A stretch of 64,000 bases of DNA. Source: Dactylosporangium sp. AC04546 (GTDB taxonomy: Bacteria > Actinomycetota > Actinomycetes > Mycobacteriales > Micromonosporaceae). A program made the translations under genes and the position numbers. Of the stretch, positions 25,603 through 34,779 are shown in pieces. Within the stretch, counting starts at the first letter, position 1. Every line of letters begins with the position of its first letter. A model generated the notes under the pieces. It ran no database searches. It saw only the letters and a program-made list of their open reading frames with translations, and was not told where the DNA came from. Location: positions 1 through 64,000 of the forward strand of contig NZ_JAHYSG010000064.1 in NCBI RefSeq assembly GCF_022095675.1, read 5' to 3'.

Positions 25603-27378
25603 ATGGACGCCAACCGCCCGTACTCCGCCGAAACCGACAGCCCCGGCGTCGACCTGCTCGGCATGGCTCGGCGCCACTGGTGGCTCGTCGTCATCGTCGT
25701 GATCGCCGGCCTCGCCGCCGCGGCGCAGTTCACGTCGGTGCAGGCGACGGTGTACGAGTCGGCGACCTCGGTGCTCGTCTCGCCGATCGGCAACGGCCAG
25801 GACGCGAACTCCACCAGCGGGCGCACCAAGGGCGACATCAACCTCGACAACGAGGCGCAGCTGGTCACCTCCACCACGGTCGCGACCGACGCCGCGGCGC
25901 TCATGCGCTCCACCGCCGCGCCGGACACCCTCGCCGGGAGCGTGCGGGTGGAGGTACCGCCGAACACCACCTTCCTCGTGATCACCTTCTCGGCGCCCGA
26001 CGCCCGGACCGCCCAGGCCGGGTCGCACGCGTTCGCCGAGGCGTACCTGCGCAACCGCGAGGAGTCGGCCAAGGCCGACGTCGCCGGGCGCATCGCGATC
26101 CTCAACGACAAGATCAACCAACTGAACGCGAGCCTGACCCAGATCAACAACAAGCTGGCCGCGCTGCGCGCCGGCGACCCCAACCGGCCCAACCTGGAGA
26201 GCCAGCGCACCACCGTCACCTCGCAGATCAACACGCTCGCCGGCCAGCTCAACCAGCTGCTCACCACCACCGTCAGCGCCGGCAAGATCACCCGCGACGC
26301 CGACCTGCCGGGGCGGCCGGTGAAGCCGAACCGGCTGCTCAACCTGGCCAGCGGCGCGATGATCGGCCTGCTGCTCGGGGTCGGCGCGGCGATGCTGCGG
26401 GAACGGCTCGACCAGCGCGTCCGCCGGCCCGGCGACCTGCCCCGCCGGGTCGACGTCACCGTCCTGGCCGCAGTGCCCGGCCGGGTCAAGCCGCGCCTCG
26501 ACGACGTGTTCGCCCCGTTCGGCACCGGCGGGCGGATCTTCAACCGGCTCCGCAACGAGGTCCTCGCCAGCGTCCCGGCGCCCGCCGGGGGCGACGCCCG
26601 CGTCGTGCTCGCCGGCCAGGTCGTCGTCGTCGCCGGGGCGAGCCGCGGGGCGGCGTCGACCGTGGTCGCGGCGAACCTGGCGGCGGCCTTCGCCCGTACC
26701 GGCGCCGAAACCGTCCTCGTGTGCGCCCACCTGCCGGACAGCCTCGTCGACACCGCGTCGGTGCACCGGATGCTCGGCGTGCGCGCCGTGCCCGGCCTCT
26801 CCGACGTGCTCGCCGGTCGCTTCTCGCTGAGCAGCGCCACCCAGCGGGCGCCGCGGCACCCCAACCTCAGCGTCGTCACCACCGGCGGCACCGCCAGCGC
26901 CGGTGGGCTGCTGCAGTCGCAGGCGCTCCGCGACACGCTCGCCACGCTGCGGGAGCGCGCCGCCTACGTCGTCGTCGAGGCCCCGTCCACGGCCACCAGC
27001 GCCGACGCGCAGAGCCTGGCCAGCCTCGCCGACGCCGCCATCGTCGCCGTCGAGCTGCGCCGCACCCGCCACACCGAGGTCGCCGACGCCGCCGACCAGC
27101 TGCGCCGGGTCGGCACCCCGCTGCTCGGCGCGGTCGTGCTGCCCCGCCTGTCCGCGCCGCGCGGTGGCGACGAGCGCGAGGTCACCGAGCCCGAGACGCC
27201 GTCGGTCGCCGAGGACATGACCACGGTCCTGGAGAAGCTGCCGGCGAAGAAGGAGGAGCCGGCGCCGAAGCGGATTCGCACCGTGCCGACCCCACCCAAG
27301 CGGCAGACCCAGACCATCACGGTCACCCGCGTCGCGACCGACGCGCCCAGCGAGAACGGCGCCGACAAGCGGCGATGA
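25603..27378 (+). CDS. Wzz-type chain-length protein with degenerate BY-kinase-like domain
   Basis: This is a 591-residue polysaccharide co-polymerase. TM1 is near residues 27-42 (WWLVVIVVIAGLAAA), a periplasmic region holds coiled-coil sequence (DKINQLNASLTQINNKLAAL), the Pro-rich motif PGRPVKPNRLLN precedes TM2 (about 245-265), and a cytoplasmic ParA/tyrosine-kinase-like domain follows. Its Walker A region reads VVVVAGASRGAAST, where active kinases have a Lys-Ser/Thr P-loop, so the catalytic Lys is missing. The C-terminus is Lys/Pro-rich without a Tyr cluster. Regulation by autophosphorylation is therefore unlikely. ATGA couples it to the O-antigen ligase gene. Confidence 0.88.
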   Translation: MDANRPYSAETDSPGVDLLGMARRHWWLVVIVVIAGLAAAAQFTSVQATVYESATSVLVSPIGNGQDANSTSGRTKGDINLDNEAQLVTSTTVATDAAALMRSTAAPDTLAGSVRVEVPPNTTFLVITFSAPDARTAQAGSHAFAEAYLRNREESAKADVAGRIAILNDKINQLNASLTQINNKLAALRAGDPNRPNLESQRTTVTSQINTLAGQLNQLLTTTVSAGKITRDADLPGRPVKPNRLLNLASGAMIGLLLGVGAAMLRERLDQRVRRPGDLPRRVDVTVLAAVPGRVKPRLDDVFAPFGTGGRIFNRLRNEVLASVPAPAGGDARVVLAGQVVVVAGASRGAASTVVAANLAAAFARTGAETVLVCAHLPDSLVDTASVHRMLGVRAVPGLSDVLAGRFSLSSATQRAPRHPNLSVVTTGGTASAGGLLQSQALRDTLATLRERAAYVVVEAPSTATSADAQSLASLADAAIVAVELRRTRHTEVADAADQLRRVGTPLLGAVVLPRLSAPRGGDEREVTEPETPSVAEDMTTVLEKLPAKKEEPAPKRIRTVPTPPKRQTQTITVTRVATDAPSENGADKRR

Positions 27379-28763
27379 CCCTCACCACGCACCCCTCAGC
27401 ACGGGCCGAAGCCGCCGACGCGCTGCCGGCCCGGCCCCGCCCGCGACCGGTCCACCGGCTGCGCGCCTGGCCCCTCACCGCCGTCCTGCTGCTCTACCCG
27501 CTGTGGTGGGCGCTCGGGCTCGGCGTGCTCATCTTCTTCGTGGCCGCGGTGCCGATGCTGGTCGCGCTGGTGCGGCACCGCGCCTCGGGACACCTCGTCA
27601 AGCTGCCCCCGGCGTTCCTGCTCTGGCTGCTCTTCCTGGCGACGGTCCTCTTCGGACTGTTCACCCTGGGCACCGACCCGGTGGGCACCGTCCCGGGCAC
27701 CGCGGCCAGCCGCCTGGTGTCGTACGGGTTCCGGCTCGGCGGCTACGCGGCGCTGACCGTCCTGCTGGTGTACGCCGGGAACGTCGACCGCCGGGAACTG
27801 ACCCAGGAGCGGCTCGTCCGGCTGCTCGCCTGGCTGTTCGTGATCACCGTCGCCGGCGGGCTGCTCGGCATGGCCGCGCCCCGCTTCGAGTTCACCGCGC
27901 CGGTCGAGCTGCTCCTGCCCCGGCACGTGCGGGCCGACGGGTTCGTCCAGTCGCTCGTCCACCCGACCGCGGCGCAGGTCATGAACCTGCTCGGCGGCGA
28001 GACGCCGCGGCCGGGCGCGCCCTGGGGGTACACCAACACCTGGGGCAACAACGTGTGTCTCCTCGTCGGCTGGCTCCTCGTCGCCGGCTTCTGCCTCGCC
28101 CGCCGGCGCCACACGAAGGTGCTCACCGCGGTCACCCTGGTCGTCGCCATGGTGCCGATCGTGTACTCGCTGAACCGCGGCCTGTGGATCGGCCTGGCCG
28201 TGATGGCCGTGTACACGGCGGTCCGCCTGGCGATGCGCGGCAGGTTCGCCGCCCTCGCCCTCATCGGGGTCGCCGGCGCGACGGTCGTCGTCGCCATGGT
28301 CACCACCCCGCTCGGCGACGTCGTCACCGCCCGCCTGGAGCACGGCAAGTCCAACGGCGTGCGGATGTACACCACCGAGAAGGCCGTCGGCGGGATGCTC
28401 GAGTCGCCGGTCATCGGCTTCGGCTCGACCCGCACCACGCTCGGCGGGCGCAACTCGATCGCGGTCGGGGAGAGCGAGGGCTGCGAACGCTGCGGCAACT
28501 TCACCGTCGGCGGCAACGGCCAGCTGTGGCAGCTGCTGTACGCCCACGGACTCGTCGGCACCGCCACCTACCTGGGGTTCTTCGCCGCCGCGCTGTGGCG
28601 GTTCCGCCGCGACCACACACCCGCCGGGCTCGCCGCGGCCGCCGCCATCGTGTCCAGCCTCGCGGCGATGTTCTGGTACAACGCGCTGGTCACCCCGCTG
28701 GCGCTGACGTTCCTCGCGTACGTCGTCCTGTGGCGCAACCAGCAGAGGGGATTCCCGCGATGA
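27375..28763 (+). CDS. O-antigen ligase/polymerase (Wzy_C) family membrane protein
   Basis: This 462-residue protein has ten or more hydrophobic segments and a large extracytoplasmic loop (about residues 180-225) before the family motif region VYSLNRGLWIGLAVMAVYTAV. A second loop contains SPVIGFGSTRTTLGG and GCERCGNF. It may polymerise lipid-linked repeat units (Wzy) or attach chains to an acceptor. With a Wzx-like flippase and Wzz-like protein in the same operon, polymerase is the better reading. It overlaps both neighbours by ATGA. Confidence 0.88.
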   Translation: MTLTTHPSARAEAADALPARPRPRPVHRLRAWPLTAVLLLYPLWWALGLGVLIFFVAAVPMLVALVRHRASGHLVKLPPAFLLWLLFLATVLFGLFTLGTDPVGTVPGTAASRLVSYGFRLGGYAALTVLLVYAGNVDRRELTQERLVRLLAWLFVITVAGGLLGMAAPRFEFTAPVELLLPRHVRADGFVQSLVHPTAAQVMNLLGGETPRPGAPWGYTNTWGNNVCLLVGWLLVAGFCLARRRHTKVLTAVTLVVAMVPIVYSLNRGLWIGLAVMAVYTAVRLAMRGRFAALALIGVAGATVVVAMVTTPLGDVVTARLEHGKSNGVRMYTTEKAVGGMLESPVIGFGSTRTTLGGRNSIAVGESEGCERCGNFTVGGNGQLWQLLYAHGLVGTATYLGFFAAALWRFRRDHTPAGLAAAAAIVSSLAAMFWYNALVTPLALTFLAYVVLWRNQQRGFPR

Positions 28764-29968
28764 GTCCACTGAAGACCGCGCCGGCCGCGCTCAAGGCCGA
28801 CGACGAGCGGCTGCGGGCGCAGTACATCGAGGAGGTCCTCGGCCTGCTCTACCCCGGCAGCGGCGGACCCCCCGTCGAGTACCTCGTCATCCCCAACGCC
28901 CGCAGGCCCCGCCTGCTCGTGCCGGCCGACGACCGGCGCCTCGCCGCTGCCGCGGTCCGCCGCTACGCCGAGCCGCAGTCCCGCCTGGCCCGGCTCAAGC
29001 GCGACGCCGTCGTCACCGCGCTGCGCACCGGCCTGTCCGGCCTGCTGCTGCGCGACCGGCTGCGGCTGTGCCCGGCCGCCGACACCATCGACGCCTACCT
29101 GCGCGGCGCGCTCGGCGCCGACCTGCGCCTCAGCGTCCACATCGGACCGGCGCGGGCCAACCGCAAGCCGGTGCTGCAGCTGCTCGCCCCCGACGGGCAC
29201 ACCGTCGCCTTCGCCAAGCTCGGCACCTCGACGCTCACCCGCACGCTGGTGCGGGCCGAGGGCAACGCGCTCAACGCCGTCGGCACCGCCCACTTTACGG
29301 CGCTGCGCGTACCGGAGGTCCTGCACGCCGGGCGGTGGGGCGAGCACGAGGTGCTCGTCCAGTCGGCGCTGCCCGTCTGGCGGCCGCGGGCACCGCTGAC
29401 CGCGCCGCGCCTCACCGCCGCCATGCGGGAGGTCGCGGCCTGCTGCGGTACCAGCCACGGCACCCTCGACGGCAGCGGCTACTGGACCCGGCTGCGGGCC
29501 CGGCTCGGCGCGATCGCCGGCCACGCCGAGGGCGCCGTCCTGCGCGCCGCCGCCGAGCGCCTCGCCCGCACCGCCGGGCGCACCGATCTCACCTACGGCT
29601 CCTGGCACGGGGACTGGTCGCCGTGGAACATGGCGAGCCTCGCCGACACGCTCCTGGTCTGGGACTGGGAGCGGTTCACCCCCGGCGTGCCGGTCGGCTT
29701 CGACGCGCTGCACCACGCGTTGCAGCTCGGCATCGCCCGGGCGCCGTCGGCCGGCGACGCCGTCAACGAGCTGGTCGGCGAGGCGCCCGGACTGCTGCGG
29801 CCCTTCGGTGTGACGCACCGGCAGGCGGTCGAGGTGACCACCCTGCTGTACCTCGTCGACCTGGCCACCCGGTACGTCACCGACCGGCAGGCGGAGGCCG
29901 GCGCCCGGCTGGGCGTGCTCGGCAGCTGGCTCCTGCCCGTCCTCGTCGCGCGAGTGGAGGCGCTGTAA
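28760..29968 (+). CDS. Protein kinase-like/APH-fold protein of the polysaccharide operon
   Basis: The N-terminal 130 residues of this 402-residue protein are not recognisable. From about 140 there is an aminoglycoside-phosphotransferase-type fold: FAKLGTS could supply the ATP-binding Lys, YGSWHGDWSPWNMA is the Brenner-type catalytic loop (HGD...N), and LLVWDWERFTPG provides the metal-binding Asp. It has no signal peptide. In this operon it could phosphorylate a sugar or lipid intermediate; the substrate is unknown. ATGA overlap upstream, 2 nt gap to the sulfotransferase gene. Confidence 0.8.
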   Translation: MSPLKTAPAALKADDERLRAQYIEEVLGLLYPGSGGPPVEYLVIPNARRPRLLVPADDRRLAAAAVRRYAEPQSRLARLKRDAVVTALRTGLSGLLLRDRLRLCPAADTIDAYLRGALGADLRLSVHIGPARANRKPVLQLLAPDGHTVAFAKLGTSTLTRTLVRAEGNALNAVGTAHFTALRVPEVLHAGRWGEHEVLVQSALPVWRPRAPLTAPRLTAAMREVAACCGTSHGTLDGSGYWTRLRARLGAIAGHAEGAVLRAAAERLARTAGRTDLTYGSWHGDWSPWNMASLADTLLVWDWERFTPGVPVGFDALHHALQLGIARAPSAGDAVNELVGEAPGLLRPFGVTHRQAVEVTTLLYLVDLATRYVTDRQAEAGARLGVLGSWLLPVLVARVEAL

Positions 29969-29970
29969 CC

Positions 29971-30837
29971 ATGCCCGTGCAGGTACCCGACACGATGAAG
30001 CGGATCGTCCACTTCGGATCCCGCAACTACGGCCAGCTCACCGCCGACCGGCGGATCCTGCCGTCGTTCCTGATCTGCGGCGGCCAGCGCTGCGGGACCA
30101 CGTCGCTCTACCGGGCCCTGGCCGCCCACCCGGCCGTCATCAAGGCCGTGCTGCACAAGGGCGTCCACTACTTCGACCTCGGCTACCACCACGGGCTGCG
30201 CTGGTATCGCGGCCACTTCCCGCTGCGCCGCCGCGCCGAGCGGGTGCGCGCCGAGTTCGGCGTGCCGGCCCAGACCTTCGAGTCGAGCCCGTACTACATG
30301 TACCATCCGCACGCCCTCGGCCGGATCGCCCGCGACCTGCCCGGCGTCCGGCTCGTCGTGCTGGTCCGCGACCCGGTCGAGCGGGCCTACTCGCAGCACG
30401 CCCACGAGGTCGCCCGCGGCTTCGAGCCCCAGGTCGACTTCGCCCGCGCCCTCGACCTGGAGCAGGAGCGGCTCGCCGGCGAGCGCCAACGCCTTCTCGA
30501 CGACCCGTTCACCTACAGCTTCGCCCACCAGCACCACGCCTACCGGGCCCGCGGCGAGTACATCGAGTACCTCCAGCCGATGGCCGACCTGCTCGGCCGC
30601 GACCGGGTCCACGTCGTCGACAGCAGCCTGTTCTTCACCCGGCCCGAGCCGGTCTACGACGCCGTCGTCGACTTCCTCGGCCTGCCCCGGACCGGCTCCT
30701 ACCCGCCGTTCGAGCGGCACAACGCCCGCCCCCGCAACCGGCTCGACGACTCGATCGCCCAGCGGCTCGCCGAGCACTACCGGCCGTACGACGAGCGCCT
30801 CGCGGCGTGGCTCGGCTACCGGCCCTCGTGGATGTGA
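29971..30837 (+). CDS. Second sulfotransferase
   Basis: This 288-residue sulfotransferase is of the heparan-sulfate/NDST-like type. PAPS 5' loop: FLICGGQRCGTTSLYRAL; HKGVHYFDLGY follows where many relatives have KE-x-H-(Y/F)-F; 3'-phosphate motif LVVLVRDPVERAYSQH; the C-terminal RPRNRLDDSIAQRLAEHYRP is normal. It differs clearly from the sulfotransferase at 23.7-24.6 kb, so two different positions or sugars may be sulfated. GGAGG lies 11 nt before ATG 29971. The next gene starts inside its last codons (GTGA). Confidence 0.92.
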   Translation: MPVQVPDTMKRIVHFGSRNYGQLTADRRILPSFLICGGQRCGTTSLYRALAAHPAVIKAVLHKGVHYFDLGYHHGLRWYRGHFPLRRRAERVRAEFGVPAQTFESSPYYMYHPHALGRIARDLPGVRLVVLVRDPVERAYSQHAHEVARGFEPQVDFARALDLEQERLAGERQRLLDDPFTYSFAHQHHAYRARGEYIEYLQPMADLLGRDRVHVVDSSLFFTRPEPVYDAVVDFLGLPRTGSYPPFERHNARPRNRLDDSIAQRLAEHYRPYDERLAAWLGYRPSWM

Positions 30838-32309
30838 CGGCCACGCTCGAGCGGCGGCCCGCCCTGGAGTCGCCGACCGGCATGCTCCGCGGCGCCGTCC
30901 GCGGCGGGATCGCCAACCTCGCCGGCACGGTCTGCACCGGCCTCGCCGGTGTCGGCGTCACCTGGCTCGCCGCCCGCGCCCTCGACCCGGGGACCGCCGG
31001 CGCGTTCTTCGCCGCGACCGCCACCTTCGGCCTCGGCGTCACCGTGGCCAAGCTCGGCACGCAGACCTCGCTGGTCTACTGGCCGGCCCGGATGCGCGCC
31101 ACCGGCGACCTGTCCCGGCTCGCCGAGTGCCTGCGGGTCGCGCTGGCCCCGATCGTGCTCGCGGCGCTCGCCATCGCGGCCGGCCTGTGGTTCGCCGCCG
31201 ACCTGCTGCCCGGCCGGGCCGACCTGGTGCGGGCCCTGGCCGTGTTCCTGCCGGCGGCGGCGCTCAGTGACGCGCTGCTCGCGGCGAGCCGCGGCCTGCG
31301 CGCGATGCGCCCGACCGTCCTGCTGGACCGGGTGGTGCGACCGGCGACCCAGCTCATCCTGCTGGCCCTCGTCTGGGCCCTGGGGTTCGGGCCGGACGTC
31401 TTCGCCGCGCTCTGGGCGCTCCCGTACCTCCCGGTGGCGCTGATGGCGGGGCTCTGGCTCGGTCGGGTCCGGTCGCGAGTCGATGTCGCGTTCGTTCGTG
31501 CAACGGACTTCTCTCCCCGGCGGTTCTGGGCCTTCACCGCGCCCCGCGCCGTCGCCAGCTTCGCCCAGATGGCCCTCCAGCGGGTGGACGTGCTGCTGGT
31601 CGCCGCGTTCGCCGGCCTCGCCCCGGCCGCGATGTACGCCGTCGCTGGCCGGTTCGTGATCCTCGGCCAGTTCGTCAACCAGGGCGTGTCGCAGTCGGCC
31701 CAGCCGCGGCTGGCCGAGCGGCTCGCCGTGCGCGACACCGACGGCGCCAACCTGCTCTACCAGCAGGCCACCGCCTGGGTCGTGCTCGCGGCCTGGCCGC
31801 TGTACCTGCTCGTGTTCGCCTACGCGCCGCTCTACCTGCGGCTGTTCGGATCGCACTACGAGGACGGTGTCGGCATCGTCCGGGTGCTCGCCGCCACGAT
31901 GATGGTCGCGACCGCCTGCGGGATGGTCGACATGGTCCTCGCCATGGGCGGGCGCACGTGGTGGAACCTCGCCAACGTCGCCGTGGCCCTGCTCGTGATG
32001 CTCGGCGTCGACGCGCTGCTCATCCCCCGCAGCGGAGCGTTCGGCGCGGCGATCGGGCTGTCCGCGGCCGTCCTGGTGAACAACCTCGTCCCGCTCATGC
32101 AGGTGGTGCTCGGGCTGGGGCTGCACCCGTTCGGCCGGGCCACGCTGCTCGCCTGTGCGCTGGCGGCGGCGTGTTTCGCGGTACCGCAGCTGCTTCTGCT
32201 GCCGGTCCACAGCTTGACGATCAAGATTGCCGCCACCTTGGCGGGCGCCGTCGCGTACGCAGGTGCGGCGGTGCGGTTCAGAAGAGTGCTGATGCAGGGG
32301 GGACGATGA
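30834..32309 (+). CDS. Wzx-like polysaccharide flippase (MATE/MOP superfamily)
   Basis: This 491-residue protein has about 12-14 hydrophobic helices and MOP-superfamily features: GGIANLAGTVCTGLAGVGVTW near the start, RVDVLLVAAFAGLAPAAMYAVAGRF in the middle, and ANVAVALLVMLGVDALLIPRSGAFGAAI in the second half. It should move lipid-linked repeat units across the membrane. Start: GTG 30834 forms a GTGA overlap with the sulfotransferase stop, in line with the other junctions of the operon; GTG 30828 and 30807 are in frame too. ATGA overlap with the methyltransferase gene follows. Confidence 0.9.
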   Translation: MTATLERRPALESPTGMLRGAVRGGIANLAGTVCTGLAGVGVTWLAARALDPGTAGAFFAATATFGLGVTVAKLGTQTSLVYWPARMRATGDLSRLAECLRVALAPIVLAALAIAAGLWFAADLLPGRADLVRALAVFLPAAALSDALLAASRGLRAMRPTVLLDRVVRPATQLILLALVWALGFGPDVFAALWALPYLPVALMAGLWLGRVRSRVDVAFVRATDFSPRRFWAFTAPRAVASFAQMALQRVDVLLVAAFAGLAPAAMYAVAGRFVILGQFVNQGVSQSAQPRLAERLAVRDTDGANLLYQQATAWVVLAAWPLYLLVFAYAPLYLRLFGSHYEDGVGIVRVLAATMMVATACGMVDMVLAMGGRTWWNLANVAVALLVMLGVDALLIPRSGAFGAAIGLSAAVLVNNLVPLMQVVLGLGLHPFGRATLLACALAAACFAVPQLLLLPVHSLTIKIAATLAGAVAYAGAAVRFRRVLMQGGR

Positions 32310-33052
32310 GAACGGACTACGCGGAGGTCTTCCAGTCGGACGCGGCGGTCGACAAGTACGAACGGGTGGTCTACGCGCCGGAGACCTACTCGACGGCGGT
32401 GAGCGTGCGGCAGCGGGCGTTCCTGCGGCGGCTGGTGCGCCGGGAGTTCACCGCGCGGCGCCCGGTCCAGCACGACTTCGCCTGCGGTACCGGGCGGGCG
32501 ATCAAGCTGCTGCACGGGGTGGTGCGGGCCGCCCACGGCTACGACGTGTCGGCGCAGATGCTGGCGAAGGCCCGGGAGGCGGGCGTCTACGCCAAGCTGC
32601 ACCAGGTCGGCGCCGACGGGCCGGTGCCGGAGCCGGCCACCGTCGACGGGCCCGCCCTGGTGACGGTGTTCCGGCTGCTGCTCAACGCGCCCAAGGACGT
32701 ACGGGACCGGGCGATCGCGTTCGCCGCCCGGATCCTGCCGGAGTCCGACTCCGGGCTGCTGGTCGTGGAGAACCACGGCAACCGCTCGTCCCTGCGGCAC
32801 CTGCGCCACCGGCGCAACCGCGACAACACCTGGTTCGCCGAGCTGCACCACGCCGAGGTCGAGCAGCTGCTGGCCCGGCACGGGTTCGAGGTGATCGACC
32901 GGCGGGGGTTCGCGGTCCTGCCGGCGGGCGCGTACCGCCGGGACTGGCTGCGCCCGATGGCCCGCCGCGCCGACGACCTCGCGACCCGGTCCGCCCGCCT
33001 GTCCGCGGTCGCCACCGACGTGCTCTACGTGGCGAGACGCATCCCTTCATGA
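32306..33052 (+). CDS. Class I SAM-dependent methyltransferase
   Basis: This 248-residue enzyme has the motif I variant HDFACGTGRAIKLL, motif II HGYDVSAQMLAKARE, and a post-motif region with VTVFRLLLNAPKDVRDRAI and GLLVVENHGN. The N-terminus (DYAEVFQSDAAVDKYE) is typical of sugar or lipid methyltransferases in polysaccharide clusters. It may O-methylate a sugar hydroxyl; the substrate is inferred from context only. It overlaps the flippase gene and the following glycosidase gene by ATGA on each side. Confidence 0.88.
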   Translation: MRTDYAEVFQSDAAVDKYERVVYAPETYSTAVSVRQRAFLRRLVRREFTARRPVQHDFACGTGRAIKLLHGVVRAAHGYDVSAQMLAKAREAGVYAKLHQVGADGPVPEPATVDGPALVTVFRLLLNAPKDVRDRAIAFAARILPESDSGLLVVENHGNRSSLRHLRHRRNRDNTWFAELHHAEVEQLLARHGFEVIDRRGFAVLPAGAYRRDWLRPMARRADDLATRSARLSAVATDVLYVARRIPS

Positions 33053-34113
33053 AACGGACCGTGCTGACGCTCGCCGTGGTGGCCGCCGTCGTCGCGGCCG
33101 CCGCGGCGGTCACGCTGAGCGTGTTGTCCACCGACCCCGCTCCGGCGCCTGCGCCGTCGCGGACGCCGGACGGGCGGCCACCGGCGATCGCCACCTCCAC
33201 CGGCCCGTTCCAGGCCGGCCCGGTGGCGCCGCCGGTGTCCGGCTCGTACCTCGGCGCGTGGGTGCGCCCCGAGCGCCTCACCGAGTCGGGCCGCCTGACC
33301 GCGATGACCACGTGGGAGGAGGCGCTCGGCCGTCCGATGGCGATCGTCAACACGTACCGCCGCTTCGACGAGAACTTCTTCAACGACTCCGACCGTTCGT
33401 TCGCCGGCCGTGGCACGACGCTGATGCTGTCGTGGGCCGGCGGCGACACACGGCTGGTCACGATGGGCCGCTACGACGAGCTCATCCGGGAGCGGGCCCG
33501 TGAGCTCAGGTCCTTCGGCCGTCCGGTGCTGCTGCGGTACCGCTGGGAGATGGACCGCCCGAACCTGCGCGCCCAGATGTGGTCCGGCGAGGACTACGTC
33601 GCGGCCTGGCGCCACGTGCGGCGGATCTTCACCGAGGAGGGCGCGACGAACGCGTCGTGGGTGTGGTGCCCGACGGCGGAGGGCTTCACGGGCGGCTACG
33701 CGGCCGGCTTCTACCCCGGTGACGACGCGGTCGACTGGACCTGCGTCGACGTCTACGCCGGCTCGAAGTACGCCACGATCGGCCAGCTGATGCGCCCGTT
33801 CCTGGAGTTCTGCGCGGCTCACCCGGCCAAGCCGGTGATGATCGGCGAGTTCGGCGTGGCCCGCACGTGGGGCACCGACCAGCGCGCGGCCTGGCTGCGC
33901 GACGCGTCGGCGACGTTCAAGGCGAACCCACAGATCCGCGCGGTCCTGTACTTCGAGAGCGACCCGACCGACAACAAGGGCCCGACGCAGCAGTTCCAGC
34001 TCTCCGACGACCCGGTCCTGCTGGCGACGTTCCGCGCCGAGATCGCCCAGGACCCGCACTACACCCCGATGACGAAGACCCGCCCGGCCCCGCTCCGCCA
34101 GCCCCGCAAGTAG
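33049..34113 (+). CDS. Secreted GH26-like glycoside hydrolase
   Basis: This 354-residue protein has a hydrophobic signal/anchor (about residues 5-26, Ala/Val-rich), a Pro-rich linker, and a catalytic TIM-barrel-like domain from about 65. RYRWEMDR holds the putative acid/base Glu167 and VMIGEFGV the putative nucleophile Glu267, as in beta-mannanase-type GH26. SWVWCPTAEG and VDVYAGSKY line the cleft. A depolymerase is common in exopolysaccharide operons, where it trims or releases chains. It is the last gene of the coupled run (ATGA with the methyltransferase). Exact linkage specificity cannot be read. Confidence 0.88.
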   Translation: MKRTVLTLAVVAAVVAAAAAVTLSVLSTDPAPAPAPSRTPDGRPPAIATSTGPFQAGPVAPPVSGSYLGAWVRPERLTESGRLTAMTTWEEALGRPMAIVNTYRRFDENFFNDSDRSFAGRGTTLMLSWAGGDTRLVTMGRYDELIRERARELRSFGRPVLLRYRWEMDRPNLRAQMWSGEDYVAAWRHVRRIFTEEGATNASWVWCPTAEGFTGGYAAGFYPGDDAVDWTCVDVYAGSKYATIGQLMRPFLEFCAAHPAKPVMIGEFGVARTWGTDQRAAWLRDASATFKANPQIRAVLYFESDPTDNKGPTQQFQLSDDPVLLATFRAEIAQDPHYTPMTKTRPAPLRQPRK

Positions 34114-34146
34114 CCGTGCGGGGCACCGCGCCGCCTGCCTCACAAG

Positions 34147-34152
34147 TAGCCT
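34147..34152 (+). promoter_or_regulatory. -10 box of the GNAT gene, leaderless type
   Basis: TAGCCT ends 6 nt before ATG 34159, in the 45-nt gap after the glycosidase gene. It suggests that the acetyltransferase gene is transcribed separately from the polysaccharide operon. Confidence 0.5.
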
Positions 34153-34158
34153 GCGGGC

Positions 34159-34635
34159 ATGCTGGTACGCCCCGCGCGCGGCGCCGACCTCCCGGCGCTG
34201 GTGGCGCTGCGCCGCGCCAACGCCGAGGCCCACATGGCCCTGGACCCGGCGGCGTACCGCGTCCCGGACCCGGCCGTGGTGGCGGCGTACTTCCTGGCGA
34301 CCCTGGCCGCCGGCCGCGACGCCCTGCTGGTGGCCGAGTCCGGGGCGGGCGAGGTGGTCGGCCTGGTCGAGGTGCTGCTCCAGCCCGACCCGCCGGACCA
34401 CCAGATCCTGCGCCCGGCCCGCCGCGCGCTGGTGCACACGGTGGTGCTCCCGGCCGCCCGCTCGACGGGCGTCGGGGCAGCCCTCGTGTCGGCGGCCGAG
34501 GCGTGGGCGCGGGAGGCGGGCGTGACGTACCTGTCCGCGGGCATCCATCACGCCAACGCGGGCGCCCAGCGCTTCTACGGCCGTCACGGCTTCGGGGACG
34601 GCGGCGTCTCCCTGGGCAAGCACCTCACACCCTGA
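34159..34635 (+). CDS. GNAT-family N-acetyltransferase
   Basis: This 158-residue protein has a single GNAT domain: N-terminal VRPARGADLPALVALRRANA, then VVGLVEVLL, the acetyl-CoA loop VVLPAARSTGVGAALVSAAE (Q/RxxGxG/A type), and the C-terminal GAQRFYGRHGFGDGG with the catalytic-type Tyr. The substrate is unknown. No Shine-Dalgarno is seen, but a TAGCCT box lies 6 nt before the ATG. It follows the polysaccharide genes but probably has its own promoter. Confidence 0.9.
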   Translation: MLVRPARGADLPALVALRRANAEAHMALDPAAYRVPDPAVVAAYFLATLAAGRDALLVAESGAGEVVGLVEVLLQPDPPDHQILRPARRALVHTVVLPAARSTGVGAALVSAAEAWAREAGVTYLSAGIHHANAGAQRFYGRHGFGDGGVSLGKHLTP

Positions 34636-34756
34636 CCCGGGGGTGCCGCCGGTCAGGGGTGAACGATCGTGGCCGGCGCGACGGTGCGGCACACGGAGCA
34701 CCGGTGGCCGGCGGATGATCGAGGGGGATCCGCTGTCCGGCGCTGCCGCCGGACGC

Positions 34757-34778
34757 GGAGGTCGTCTGGAGGTCGTCT
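34757..34778 (+). repeat. 11-bp tandem duplication carrying the ribosome binding site
   Basis: ggaggtcgtct is repeated exactly at 34757-34767 and 34768-34778, just before the GTG at 34780. Each copy has a GGAGG; the second is 7 nt from the start codon and decides it. Confidence 0.85.
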
Positions 34779-34779
34779 G

